The notes under the pieces: generated by a model
Databases searched by the model: none
Told to the model about the DNA's origin: nothing
What the model saw: the letters and a program-made list of their open reading frames with translations, nothing else
Program-made: the position numbers and the translations under genes
NCBI GenBank assembly: GCA_052148715.1
Contig: JBKQHQ010000054.1
Coordinates: forward strand, 1 to 64,000
DNA length: 64,000 nt
Origin: JBKQHQ01 sp052148715
GTDB lineage: Bacteria; Pseudomonadota; Alphaproteobacteria; Rhizobiales; Xanthobacteraceae
Direction of reading: 5' to 3'
In this document: piece after piece, positions 15,079 through 23,894 of the stretch
How positions within the stretch are numbered: the stretch's first letter is position 1
Layout of the letters: each line of letters opens with the position of its first letter

Positions 15079-16287
15079 TCAGCAAGCCCGCGCCAAAACA
15101 CTCGCGGCCAATTGCTTGAACTCCGCGGTGCCGAGCGGGCGTTTGGTTGCGATCGCCTTCGCCTTGACCGCCTCGAGCAGCTGAAGGAGGTCGTTTCGCG
15201 TGGCATTCATGCCGAGCTCGCGGAGCTTAGCCTCGATCGAGGCGAGCCCGGCCTTCTTGCCGATCACGATCTCGCGCCGCTGGCCGACGAGCTCGGGCCG
15301 ATAGCATTCCGCGGTGAACGGGTCCTTCAAGAGACCCGCAACGACCATGCCGGACTCATGCGCAAAAGCGCCGCGGCCAACCACCGGCTTGTGCGCCTGC
15401 AAGGCGACGCCCGAGAGCTCCTCGACCAGCCGCGACAGCCCGGTGAGCTTCGGCAGATCGAGCCCGGTGTCCACGCCGTAGAGGAGGCGCAGCGCCAGCG
15501 CGGTTTCCTCGAGCGCCGCATTGCCGCTGCGCTCGCCGATGCCGTTGACGGTCACCGACAGATATTCCGCGCCGGCCTCCGCCCCCGCAATCGTGTTGGC
15601 GACGCCGAGCCCGCAATCATTGTGGCAGTGGATCTCGATCGGGATGTCGGCGGCCGCCCGCATCTCCCGCACCAGAAAGCGAACCACCTGCGGCGTCGCG
15701 CAGCCGGTCGTGTCGACCAAACGCACGCGGTCGACGGTCTGATCGTGCTGCAAGGTCTCGAGCAGGCGCTTGAGGAAGTCGAGCTCGCAACGTGTGGTGT
15801 CGTACGGGCTGAAGATGACGTGGAGGCCGCGCTCCTTGCCGTAGCGCGTGATCTCCCGTGCGAGCGCCAGATACTGCTCGTCGTCGAGCTTGATCTTGCT
15901 GGCGCGCTGGATCGGGCTGATCGGCAGGCTCAGCCGCACGCCCCAGGCACCGGTCTTGGCGACCAAATCCACGTCGTCCTTGCGCGCGCGGGCAAGCGCG
16001 CTCACTTTGGCGCGCAGCCCGTCGTGCGCGATCGCCGCGACCGCGTCGCAATCCTCGGTGGACGAAGCGGGTGTTCCGGCCTCGATCTCGTAGACGCCGG
16101 CGGCGTCGAGCGCGCGGGCGATTGTGATCTTGTCCGCGCCGGTGAAGACGATGCCGGCCTGCTGCTCGCCGTCGCGCAAGGTGCAATCGCTGAAGCGGAT
16201 TTCTGGCGCAAACGCCAACGAGCCCTCGGCCGCGCGATCGGCGAAGGGGCTCGTCTCCCAGAGCTTGAAAGGTTCAGCAGGCGGCAT
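15079..16287 (-). CDS. Homocitrate/isopropylmalate synthase-type DRE-TIM enzyme
   Basis: This 402-residue protein is in the LeuA/NifV/citramalate synthase family. The motif FSDCTLRDGEQQAG (DRE) lies near residue 33, the IHCHNDCGLG metal site near 220, and a GERSGNAALEE stretch follows. These enzymes join acetyl-CoA to a 2-oxo acid. It lacks the long C-terminal regulatory domain of leucine-pathway LeuA, so homocitrate or citramalate synthase-like activity is more likely. No nif or leu genes are nearby. ATG 16287 is preferred to an upstream TTG. Confidence 0.8.
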   Translation of the reverse strand: MPPAEPFKLWETSPFADRAAEGSLAFAPEIRFSDCTLRDGEQQAGIVFTGADKITIARALDAAGVYEIEAGTPASSTEDCDAVAAIAHDGLRAKVSALARARKDDVDLVAKTGAWGVRLSLPISPIQRASKIKLDDEQYLALAREITRYGKERGLHVIFSPYDTTRCELDFLKRLLETLQHDQTVDRVRLVDTTGCATPQVVRFLVREMRAAADIPIEIHCHNDCGLGVANTIAGAEAGAEYLSVTVNGIGERSGNAALEETALALRLLYGVDTGLDLPKLTGLSRLVEELSGVALQAHKPVVGRGAFAHESGMVVAGLLKDPFTAECYRPELVGQRREIVIGKKAGLASIEAKLRELGMNATRNDLLQLLEAVKAKAIATKRPLGTAEFKQLAASVLARAC

Positions 16288-16592
16288 TGCGAACGTCTTT
16301 CGGGGTCTTGTCAGGGCCAAGGTCGTCAAACAACTGCTTGATCAGAACGGTCGTGACATAGAGACGCTCGCCGGCGCGCAGCGACTCCTGACGTGCCACG
16401 GTGTGCATCGCTGGTGTGTGGCATGCTACTGCCGGCAGATCAACGGCCCAAACGCGGGCACGACCGGTCTCCCTCGGCTAACACTCCACCTATTGCTCCG
16501 GTAAGGTATAGTCTGATCCGCGAACCGGCTGTGCGGGATGGGCGCAAGGCCCGATCATTGCGATAGGTAGCGACGACGTTGGGGGGAGTTCC
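16288..16592. other. Divergent intergenic stretch
   Basis: This lies between the leftward synthase gene and the rightward Bug protein gene. I see no gene. It should hold the promoters of both. A GGGGGAG ribosome site lies just before 16593. Confidence 0.5.
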
Positions 16593-17567
16593 ATGAATCT
16601 TCTTCGCCGCCAATTTCTTCGGCTGGCGGCCGGGGCTGCCGTGCTCCCTGTTGTCCCGCGCCTTGCCCGGGCACAGGCCTACCCGACGCGGCCGGTGCGG
16701 ATCATCGTCGGCTTCCCCGCCGGCCAAGCATCCGACAGCATCGCGCGCCTCATCGGTCAGGCGCTGTCGGAGCGGCTCGGGCAGCAATTCGTCATCGAGA
16801 ATCGACTGGGCGCCGGCGGCAATGTCGCCACCGAGATGGTCGTGCGCGCCCCGCCGGATGGCTACACGCTGCTCATGGAGTCCATGACGTCGAACGCGAT
16901 CAACGCGACGCTCTACGCGAACCTCAATTTCAATTTCATCCGTGACATCGAACCGGTCGCGAGCATCGGCGGCGGCCTCTATGTCATGGTGGTCAATTCG
17001 ACGGTACCCGCCAGGACGGTCCCGGAGTTCATCACGTACGCCCGGGCCAATCCGGGCAAGATCAACATGGCATCGTCCGGCAACGGCTCCCCCTCCCATC
17101 TCTTCGGCGAACTGTTCCAGATGATGACCGGCATCAAAATGATCCACGTTCCGTATCGCGGCGGCTACCTTTCCGATCTGCTCGGCGGACAGGTGCAGGT
17201 CGTGTTCGGCACGACGCCGGCGTCCCTCCCGTATATCAGGGCCGGCACGCTGCGGGCGCTGGCGGTGATAACCGCGACCCGTTCGGATGTGCTGCCGGAC
17301 GTTCCGACGCTCGGTGAATCCGTGCCGGGCTACGCGGCAAACGCTTGGTACGGCATCGGCGCGCCGAAGCGCACGCCCGCCGAGATCATCGAAAAGCTCT
17401 ATCAGGAGATCAACGCCGTCGTGGCCGATCCCAATCTGAAGGCGCGCCTTGCCGGGCTGGGCGTTGAGCCGATGCCGATGGCATCCGCCGAGTACGGGAA
17501 ATTGATTGCCGACGAAACCGAGAAGTGGGGCAAGGTGGTCCGGGCGGCCAACATCAGGATCGAGTGA
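16593..17567 (+). CDS. Bug-family periplasmic binding protein (tripartite tricarboxylate type)
   Basis: This 324-residue protein has a twin-arginine-like N-terminus (RRQFLRLAAGAAVLP), then the family signature YPTRPVRIIVGFPAGQASDS and a GAGGNVATEMV segment. Bug proteins bind small carboxylates in the periplasm for TctAB transporters. No tctA or tctB lies nearby, so it is an orphan receptor as often seen in this family. It may feed a remote transporter or a sensor. Confidence 0.9.
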   Translation: MNLLRRQFLRLAAGAAVLPVVPRLARAQAYPTRPVRIIVGFPAGQASDSIARLIGQALSERLGQQFVIENRLGAGGNVATEMVVRAPPDGYTLLMESMTSNAINATLYANLNFNFIRDIEPVASIGGGLYVMVVNSTVPARTVPEFITYARANPGKINMASSGNGSPSHLFGELFQMMTGIKMIHVPYRGGYLSDLLGGQVQVVFGTTPASLPYIRAGTLRALAVITATRSDVLPDVPTLGESVPGYAANAWYGIGAPKRTPAEIIEKLYQEINAVVADPNLKARLAGLGVEPMPMASAEYGKLIADETEKWGKVVRAANIRIE

Positions 17568-17619
17568 CGCCGACTGCCGGCCGATACGGGCGTAGGAGCA
17601 AGCCGGCGAAATGTGCGTG

Positions 17620-18729
17620 TCACGCCAAGACGCTGGAGCGCAAGGCTTTCACGAGGCCATATTCGACCTTTCCGTCCTTGGCCATACCGGTCAGAATATC
17701 CAGCGCCATTTCTGATGACATCGGCGCCTTATAGGCGCGTCGCTCCAGGAGGGCCCCATAGACATCGCAAATGGTCACGACTCTAGTCAGATCATCTATC
17801 TGTTGTGCCAGCAAGCCGTCCGGGTAGCCGCTGCCGTCGAGATATTCGTGGTGGTGACGCACCGCCTTCAAGACTTCCGGAGTTAAATTATTCTGCGTGC
17901 ATAGATAGTCAAAACCCAAGACCGGGTGTCGTTTGATCAACGCGAATTCTTCATCCGTCAACTTTCCTGGTTTGTCGAGTATTTCGCAGGGCACCTGCGC
18001 TTTGCCGACATCATGCAGCAATCCAGCGATCGTCAAGGTCAGAACGTCGGATCTTCGCATGCCGTTCTCGCGCCCAAATGCCGTCAAGACGCCTGTCACG
18101 AGGAGGCAGTGCTGAAATGTTCCTTCATGGTACCGCCGCACCGTGTCGAGCCACTTCTCAAGGCCAACTTCGGTAAGGCCGTCGATCACTTGATCGCCGG
18201 ATTGCGCGACGGCTGCCAGGTCCAATTGCTTGCCGCCGGTAAGCGCTGTAAACAGATGATCCAATCCGGCCGCCGCCGATACGATCGAGGCGCCGCCGGG
18301 CTGCACCTTCAGAGCCGGGTGATCAGTTCTGGAGGGCGCCCCCTGCTCGCCTTGCCCCTGCGAGAAGCAGCGCTGCAGCAGCGCCGTCAATTCATGAATA
18401 TCCAGAGGCTGCGACAGCAAGTCGGATGCGCCGAGGCCGTTCGCCTGCGCCTGGCACCGGTGGCTCCGGCGATCGACAGCGATAATTCTGCAGTTGCCGC
18501 CGCTGCGAATTGGAAGCTTGTCCTTGATTCGCTTGACCTTGGACATATCGCGCAGATCGACGTCCAGGAGTATGTGGGCGTCGCTTAAGGATGATAATCC
18601 GCCAATATCCTGCCAATCGATCATCCTGATCGAGACATCGCCAATGGTCTCGGGGAGGGCCGATCGCCCCTTATCGTCAGAAATTACGATCAGTTCGGCG
18701 CCGTGCCGTCGCGCTGTGCCGTGATTCAT
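17620..18729 (-). CDS. HD-GYP phosphodiesterase with degenerate receiver domain
   Basis: This 369-residue protein has a receiver-like N-terminus (about 10-122) and an HD-GYP domain (about 195-365). The HD pair is at 239-240 (GLLHDVGK) and HHHEYLDGSGYPDG at 292-305, both intact. Such domains break down cyclic di-GMP. In the receiver, the usual conserved Lys before Pro is replaced (LLSQPLD), so phosphorylation may not occur. It is immediately beside a GGDEF-EAL gene on the same strand, and the two probably act in the same signalling circuit. Confidence 0.88.
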   Translation of the reverse strand: MNHGTARRHGAELIVISDDKGRSALPETIGDVSIRMIDWQDIGGLSSLSDAHILLDVDLRDMSKVKRIKDKLPIRSGGNCRIIAVDRRSHRCQAQANGLGASDLLSQPLDIHELTALLQRCFSQGQGEQGAPSRTDHPALKVQPGGASIVSAAAGLDHLFTALTGGKQLDLAAVAQSGDQVIDGLTEVGLEKWLDTVRRYHEGTFQHCLLVTGVLTAFGRENGMRRSDVLTLTIAGLLHDVGKAQVPCEILDKPGKLTDEEFALIKRHPVLGFDYLCTQNNLTPEVLKAVRHHHEYLDGSGYPDGLLAQQIDDLTRVVTICDVYGALLERRAYKAPMSSEMALDILTGMAKDGKVEYGLVKALRSSVLA

Positions 18730-18836
18730 GAGGCGTGCCTCGCACCGAGGAACTTGCCGATTTCGCGTTTAATGTCGGAAAAATCTTCGTTAACAGAACC
18801 TATTCCGATGATCTTGAGCAGAATACGCCGGTGACG

Positions 18837-21107
18837 TTAAGATTTAATAGTGAGCTTCGCGGCTTTTTCCGGCGCCTCTGTCACGCCTGACGCGCGCAAT
18901 CTTTTGGGCTGAGAAGACGCCGAGGGGGCGAGCGCGGAAACTTGCTGACCTGTCCGCTTCGCGCCATCGGGATGCTCGCTTCTTGGTTCAGCCGGACGCG
19001 TTCTCCAATTACGGCAAAACTGCTCAAAGCGTTCCAATGGCAGCGGTTTACTGAAGAAGTAGCCCTGGCCGTGATGACAGCCCAAGCGAGCCAGAAAATC
19101 TCGCTGTTCCGCGGTTTCAATGCCCTCCGCGACGACCTCCAGTCCGAGGGTATTTCCCAAGACCACGATCATGTTGGCAATCGCCGCGTCGTTCGGATCG
19201 GTTAGCAGATCGCTGACGAACGACCGGTCGATCTTCAGCTGGTTGAGCGGCAAGCGCTTCAGGAAGTACAGAGAGGAATAGCCGACCCCGAAGTCGTCGA
19301 GCGCGAAGCTCACGCCCACCGACTTCAGCTCGGACATTTTCTCGATGGTGTCTTCCACCTTTTGAATCAGCAAGCTTTCGGTGAGCTCCAGCGTCAATCT
19401 ATTTGGATCGCCTCCGGTGCTTCGCAGTGTCGCAACGACTTGTTCCACGAAGTCGGACTGCTGGAATTGGCGGGCGCTTACATTGACGGAGATCCTGAAA
19501 TCGGCTGTCTCCGGCCGAGTGGCCCACGCGGCAAGTTGCTTGCAGGCGGTTTCTAGGACCCAACGTCCCAGAGGTAAGATTAGGCCTGTCTCCTCGGCCC
19601 AGGGAATGAACTCGTTCGGCGATAGCAAGCCTCGCCGGGGATGTTCCCAACGTATCAAGGCTTCGGCGCCTATGACATCGTCTTCGGGTCCTATCTGGGG
19701 CTGGTAGAGGAGCCGAAACTGACTGTCCGTAATGGCTTGCCGCAGTTCTTGCTCCAGCGTCGCACGTTCGTGCACCGCGGCTTCCATATGAGCGTCAAAG
19801 AACCAGCAGACATTGCGGCCGGAATCCTTGGATTTGTACAGAGCAAGATCGGCCTGCTTCAATAAATCATCCGCGGAAGCGCGGTCCCCGTCGACCAGCG
19901 TAATGCCGATACTTGCGGTGGCGATATGGGTAATGTTGCCAAAATGATAGGGTTGGCTGAGCACCGCCAATATTTTTTTACCAACCGTTTCGACGGCGGC
20001 AGTCGCCTCGTCCCGCGTTTGGCCAATATCGACCAAAACGACGACAAATTCGTCGCCGCCCAGTCGCGCGACCGTATCGCCCTGACGCACGATGGCCGTC
20101 AGCCTTTGTGCGACCTCGCGCAGCAGCATGTCGCCCACGTCATGCCCATGCGTGTCGTTGACCGCCTTGAATCTATCCAAGTCAACGAGCATCAAACAAC
20201 TAAAACTGCCGCTACGCGCACCACGCGCCATGACCTGCCTGAGCCGATCCATCAGCAGTTTCCGCGTGGGCAGGCCCGTCAGTTGGTCGAGCCGAAGCTC
20301 GGCTGCTTCTCTGCTGGTGTCTCGCAGTACTAGAAGCGCGCGCGCCATGACGCCGATCTCGTCGGTCCGCTGGGTGTCGGGCACGTCGCCATCCAACTCG
20401 CCCTTTGCGACGCTCGTGACCCGACGGGACAGACGGTTGATCGCCTGCGCCATGTTTCGCCCGATGAAGAAGGTGAAGAGGCCGGCCAAGGCAATCAGGC
20501 CGATGAACACCAACAGAGCCGAGATCGCCCGAGTTCGGAACGCGTCTTCGATGTCATCGACGTAAGCACCGGTTCCGATCGACCAACCCCAAGGCTCGAA
20601 CAGACGAGAATAGGCGATTTTATCGAGCGGTATAGTTTGACCGCCCTTGGGGATGCGATAGGTGGTGACGCCTTCCTTCTTGTCGCTCTTCGCCACCTCG
20701 ATCAGCCGGCTCACCATATAGGCGACGACCGGATTTTTCTCCGCATCGGGCGAGTTGATAAATGTCCTTCCTTCAAGAGCAGGTTGAGCTCCGTGCGCAA
20801 CGCCGGTGCCGTTCAGGTCCCAAATAAAGTAATAGTTCTTGCCGTCATAATGCATGGCGCGCACGGCATCGGCTGCCGCCCGGCGCGCCGCCGCGTCTGT
20901 CATGACCCCCTTGCGCGCCTGATCGTAATAAAAGGCTACAGTGCTATAGGCGACTTCGAGGAGATGCTTGACTTCGGCTACCCGGTCCTGCTCCAGCGAA
21001 CGCTTTAGGTCTAACAGAGACACGACGGAGATGCCGGCCTGAAACGTAAATCCGATCGCCAGAACAAGCAGGAACCGGGCCGAAACGCTGAGGCGGCCGA
21101 GGAACAT
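18837..21107 (-). CDS. Cache-HAMP-GGDEF-EAL cyclic di-GMP enzyme
   Basis: This 756-residue inner-membrane protein has membrane segments near residues 10-32 and 195-215, a periplasmic single-Cache domain between them (WGWSIGTGAYVDD near its end) and a HAMP segment. A GGDEF domain follows with an intact motif at 350-354 and an RxxD inhibitory site at 341-344, then an EAL domain (EAL at 482-484, DDFGVGYSS, KIDRSFV, AEGIET). Both catalytic parts look active, so it could make or break c-di-GMP depending on the Cache ligand. About 60 polar residues form the tail. Confidence 0.92.
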   Translation of the reverse strand: MFLGRLSVSARFLLVLAIGFTFQAGISVVSLLDLKRSLEQDRVAEVKHLLEVAYSTVAFYYDQARKGVMTDAAARRAAADAVRAMHYDGKNYYFIWDLNGTGVAHGAQPALEGRTFINSPDAEKNPVVAYMVSRLIEVAKSDKKEGVTTYRIPKGGQTIPLDKIAYSRLFEPWGWSIGTGAYVDDIEDAFRTRAISALLVFIGLIALAGLFTFFIGRNMAQAINRLSRRVTSVAKGELDGDVPDTQRTDEIGVMARALLVLRDTSREAAELRLDQLTGLPTRKLLMDRLRQVMARGARSGSFSCLMLVDLDRFKAVNDTHGHDVGDMLLREVAQRLTAIVRQGDTVARLGGDEFVVVLVDIGQTRDEATAAVETVGKKILAVLSQPYHFGNITHIATASIGITLVDGDRASADDLLKQADLALYKSKDSGRNVCWFFDAHMEAAVHERATLEQELRQAITDSQFRLLYQPQIGPEDDVIGAEALIRWEHPRRGLLSPNEFIPWAEETGLILPLGRWVLETACKQLAAWATRPETADFRISVNVSARQFQQSDFVEQVVATLRSTGGDPNRLTLELTESLLIQKVEDTIEKMSELKSVGVSFALDDFGVGYSSLYFLKRLPLNQLKIDRSFVSDLLTDPNDAAIANMIVVLGNTLGLEVVAEGIETAEQRDFLARLGCHHGQGYFFSKPLPLERFEQFCRNWRTRPAEPRSEHPDGAKRTGQQVSALAPSASSQPKRLRASGVTEAPEKAAKLTIKS

Positions 21108-21477
21108 GACGTCAATACCTAGAGTACTTTCGAGGCCGAAAGAACCGGCTCAATTCTGATGCCGGCGGAAATAACTTGCGTAGCAGCTAGCACAGCTTGA
21201 TTTAGAAATATTGAACACTAACGGAGTTGAAGAAAGCGACGGTTCGATTGGCGTAGTCTACGGCTTTCTGCGGACGCGCCTCAATGACCAAGATCCCGCC
21301 GGGACGCCGTCACTAGAAATCCTTTCCAAGGATCAAGCTCGGCATCGAGCCGTGCCAAGGCATGGGCCTTGGGCAGCGTCGCCGAGCTCGCGGCCCAAAA
21401 GACCCTCGATGGCGGCACGGAACGCTTCGCTCAGTGCGGGCATGTCGCAAGCATGAGGCTGCCGCTACAATGCCGGG
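21108..21477. other. Intergenic stretch with possible frameshifted small gene
   Basis: No intact gene is seen. On the minus strand (21281-21443) two adjoining frames read as one plausible small helical protein: MPALSEAFRAAIEGLLG in one frame and LARLDAELDPWKGFLV in the next. A one-base frameshift near 21385 would join them. No ribosome site is evident. The stretch also holds the start regions of the two divergent neighbours. Confidence 0.3.
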
Positions 21478-22032
21478 ATGCGCCAGGCCCTGAGACTTCA
21501 TCCGGACTCGCTCTGCGTCGCCGCGACGCGCATCGAGGTGGAAGTAGCGCGGCCGCGCCCCGGCGGTCTGGTGCTGTCCTATGTCGTGACCGGCAAGATC
21601 AGCGATCTGCGCCTACCGCCTGTAACGGCGGCTGTGCGTGCCGAAGAGCTTTGGCGGCATACCTGCTTCGAGGTCTTTGTCCGGGCTTCGCCGGGCGCCG
21701 GGTATTACGAATTCAACTTTGCGCCCTCGACGCAATGGGCGGTCTATCGGTTCAGCGGCTACCGGGGCGGGATGCAGGTCGCGACCGAGATCAGCGCGCC
21801 GCGGATCGAGGTGCAATCGAGTCTTGAGTGCTACACATTGCAGGCCGCCGTGGAGTTGGACCGGTTGCCAGGCTTGCCGCGCGACGCCGGGTGGCGCCTC
21901 GGCCTCTCGGCGTTGATCGAGGAGGCGAGCGGTCGACAATCGTATTGGGCGCTGGCGCATCCATCCGGCAAGGCGGATTTCCATCATTCCGATTGCTTCG
22001 CGTATGAATGTGCGCCAACGGTGCGACCATGA
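21478..22032 (+). CDS. DOMON-like domain protein
   Basis: This 184-residue protein matches the DOMON-like family seen in proteobacteria: a single beta-rich domain with the LWRHTCFEVFV and YYEFNFAPSTQWAVYRF motifs. Domains of this fold bind sugars or heme; the actual ligand here is unknown. No signal peptide is obvious, so it is probably cytoplasmic. Its stop overlaps the start of the NamZ-type gene as ATGA, so the two are translationally coupled. That suggests a role with cell-wall sugar recycling, by inference. Confidence 0.78.
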   Translation: MRQALRLHPDSLCVAATRIEVEVARPRPGGLVLSYVVTGKISDLRLPPVTAAVRAEELWRHTCFEVFVRASPGAGYYEFNFAPSTQWAVYRFSGYRGGMQVATEISAPRIEVQSSLECYTLQAAVELDRLPGLPRDAGWRLGLSALIEEASGRQSYWALAHPSGKADFHHSDCFAYECAPTVRP

Positions 22033-23231
22033 AATTCGGCATCGATCGACTTGTCACCGAGGCTGCCTTGCGCGCACCGCTCAACGGCGCCCGCGTCGCC
22101 TTGCTCGCGCATCCCGCGTCCGTCACGGCAGACCTGACGCACTCGCTCGATGCGCTGGCCGCGTGCGGTGACATCAAGCTCGCCGCGGCTTTTGGTCCGC
22201 AGCATGGCCTGCGCGGCGACAAGCAGGACAACATGGTCGAGTCGCCGGACTTCAACGATCCGGTGCACGGCATCCCGGTGTTCAGTCTGTATGGCGACGT
22301 CCGCAAGCCGACCGACGCGATGATGGACACATTCGATGTCATCCTCGTCGATCTGCAAGACTTGGGTTGCCGCATTTATACGTTCATTACGACGCTGCGC
22401 TATATCCTCGAGGCGGCGTCGAAGCACGGCAAGGCGGTGTGGGTGCTGGATCGGCCCAATCCGGTTGGCCGGCCGGTCGAAGGCCTGACGCTGCGAGGGG
22501 GATGGCAAAGCTTTGTCGGCGCCGGACCGTTGCCGATGCGGCATGGGCTGACCGTCGGTGAGCTGGGCTTGTGGTTCGTCAAGACGCTCAAGCTCGATGT
22601 CGAATATCGCGTCATCGAGATGCAAGGCTGGCAGCCGGATGCCGCGCCGGGCTTCGGCTGGCCGCTCGGCGAGCGCGTCTGGATCAATCCCAGCCCCAAC
22701 GCGCCGAATTTATGGATGGCGCGCGCCTATGCGGGCACCGTGATGCTCGAGGGCACGACGCTCTCGGAGGGGCGCGGCACCACTCGGCCGCTCGAAATTT
22801 TTGGCGCTCCCGATATTGATGCGCGGGCCGTCATGCAGGAAATGCACGCGCTCGCGCCGCAATGGCTCCGCGGTGGCCGCCTGCGCGACTGCTGGTTCGA
22901 GCTGACGTTTCACAAACATGTGGGCAAGCTTTGCAACGGCGTGCAGATTCATACCGAAGGTCCCGACTACGATCACCAAGCGTTCAAGCCTTGGCGGATC
23001 CAGGCGCTTGCTTTCAAGGCCGTGCGCCGTCTGTATCAGGACTATCCGCTCTGGCGCGATTTCGCCTACGAATACGAGCACGGCAAGCGTGCCATCGATG
23101 TCATCAACGGCGGTCCGTTGCTCCGGGAATGGGCGGACGATGCGCGCGCGACGCCGCAAGACCTGGCGGCGCTCGCTCTGCCGGATGAGCAGGCTTGGCT
23201 GAGCGAGCGCCAAGGGCTGCTGCGCTACTGA
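22029..23231 (+). CDS. DUF1343 / NamZ-type exo-beta-N-acetylmuramidase
   Basis: This 400-residue protein carries DUF1343 signatures: an FGPQHGLRGDKQDNM stretch near residue 57, VDLQDLGCRIYTFI near 110, DRPNPVG near 144 and EGTTLSEGRGTTRP near 240. The family includes NamZ, which removes N-acetylmuramic acid from peptidoglycan fragments. ATG 22029 overlaps the stop of the DOMON-like gene. I see no signal peptide at this start, which is unusual for a periplasmic cell-wall enzyme. Confidence 0.83.
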   Translation: MKFGIDRLVTEAALRAPLNGARVALLAHPASVTADLTHSLDALAACGDIKLAAAFGPQHGLRGDKQDNMVESPDFNDPVHGIPVFSLYGDVRKPTDAMMDTFDVILVDLQDLGCRIYTFITTLRYILEAASKHGKAVWVLDRPNPVGRPVEGLTLRGGWQSFVGAGPLPMRHGLTVGELGLWFVKTLKLDVEYRVIEMQGWQPDAAPGFGWPLGERVWINPSPNAPNLWMARAYAGTVMLEGTTLSEGRGTTRPLEIFGAPDIDARAVMQEMHALAPQWLRGGRLRDCWFELTFHKHVGKLCNGVQIHTEGPDYDHQAFKPWRIQALAFKAVRRLYQDYPLWRDFAYEYEHGKRAIDVINGGPLLREWADDARATPQDLAALALPDEQAWLSERQGLLRY

Positions 23232-23267
23232 GGGCGGCGGACGCAACAGGAGGCGCGCCGTACGTCG

Positions 23268-23570
23268 CTATGGCGGCATGCGTTTCTTCTGACCTTTGCC
23301 AGAGGAAGCGCCGCGGCGCCTGCTCCCGTACGAACTGTGCATGGTCACGCCTTTCTCAGGTATGTACTGCTCCAAGATGTAAACGCGCAGCACGCTGGAA
23401 AGCCGGCGCCTGTTCGGATCGCTGCCGGTCTTGGCAATGATCTCTGCGAGCAGCGCGGATAGCGTTGTGTCATGATCCGCCGCGATATCGCGCAAGGCGT
23501 CCCAGAATTCCCGTTCCATGCTGGCGGTTGCGACGCGTCCGGCGATGCGGAACGAGTATTTCACGAGCAT
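23268..23570 (-). CDS. Ribbon-helix-helix domain protein
   Basis: This 100-residue protein has a ribbon-helix-helix fold of the kind common in alphaproteobacteria: a first strand (YSFRIAGRVATASME), then helices EFWDALRDIAADHDTTLSALL and SSVLRVYILEQY. It has a basic tail. It is a close paralog of the protein at 40666-40956, sharing most of its core. Probably a DNA-binding regulator; no toxin partner is nearby. ATG 23570 is chosen because the fold starts there. Confidence 0.75.
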   Translation of the reverse strand: MLVKYSFRIAGRVATASMEREFWDALRDIAADHDTTLSALLAEIIAKTGSDPNRRRLSSVLRVYILEQYIPEKGVTMHSSYGSRRRGASSGKGQKKRMPP

Positions 23571-23894
23571 GGCGCGAGCCTCCCCACAATGGCATGCGAC
23601 CGCGTGCATCGCCCGGGTTGATCTTCCTACGGCTTGTTATTGTTCTGTCCGTGAGAGGCAGCAGCTGATATGACGGGCGATGGCGTTGTGTACGAACGAA
23701 ACCGATGTTGTTTTCAGATGTGAATGCGACCAAACTGTGGGAATGGCGCCACGCCGCGGCACAGAGTAATCTGAGGGTTAAGACAGAGTTTCAGATTAGC
23801 ACTGTCGCCAAAACTCGTGCGGTAAAAATATACCTGGTTGGGCGATTTCACGCAGCGGCAGCGCCGCTGCCACTCGTCGGCTGAACCAGCGTTG
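23571..23894. other. Intergenic stretch with a hairpin after the TPR gene
   Basis: No gene is seen. A GC hairpin (GGCAGCG pairing with CGCTGCC, 23857-23871) lies just past the stop of the leftward TPR gene and may end its transcript. The middle is comparatively AT-rich. Confidence 0.45.
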
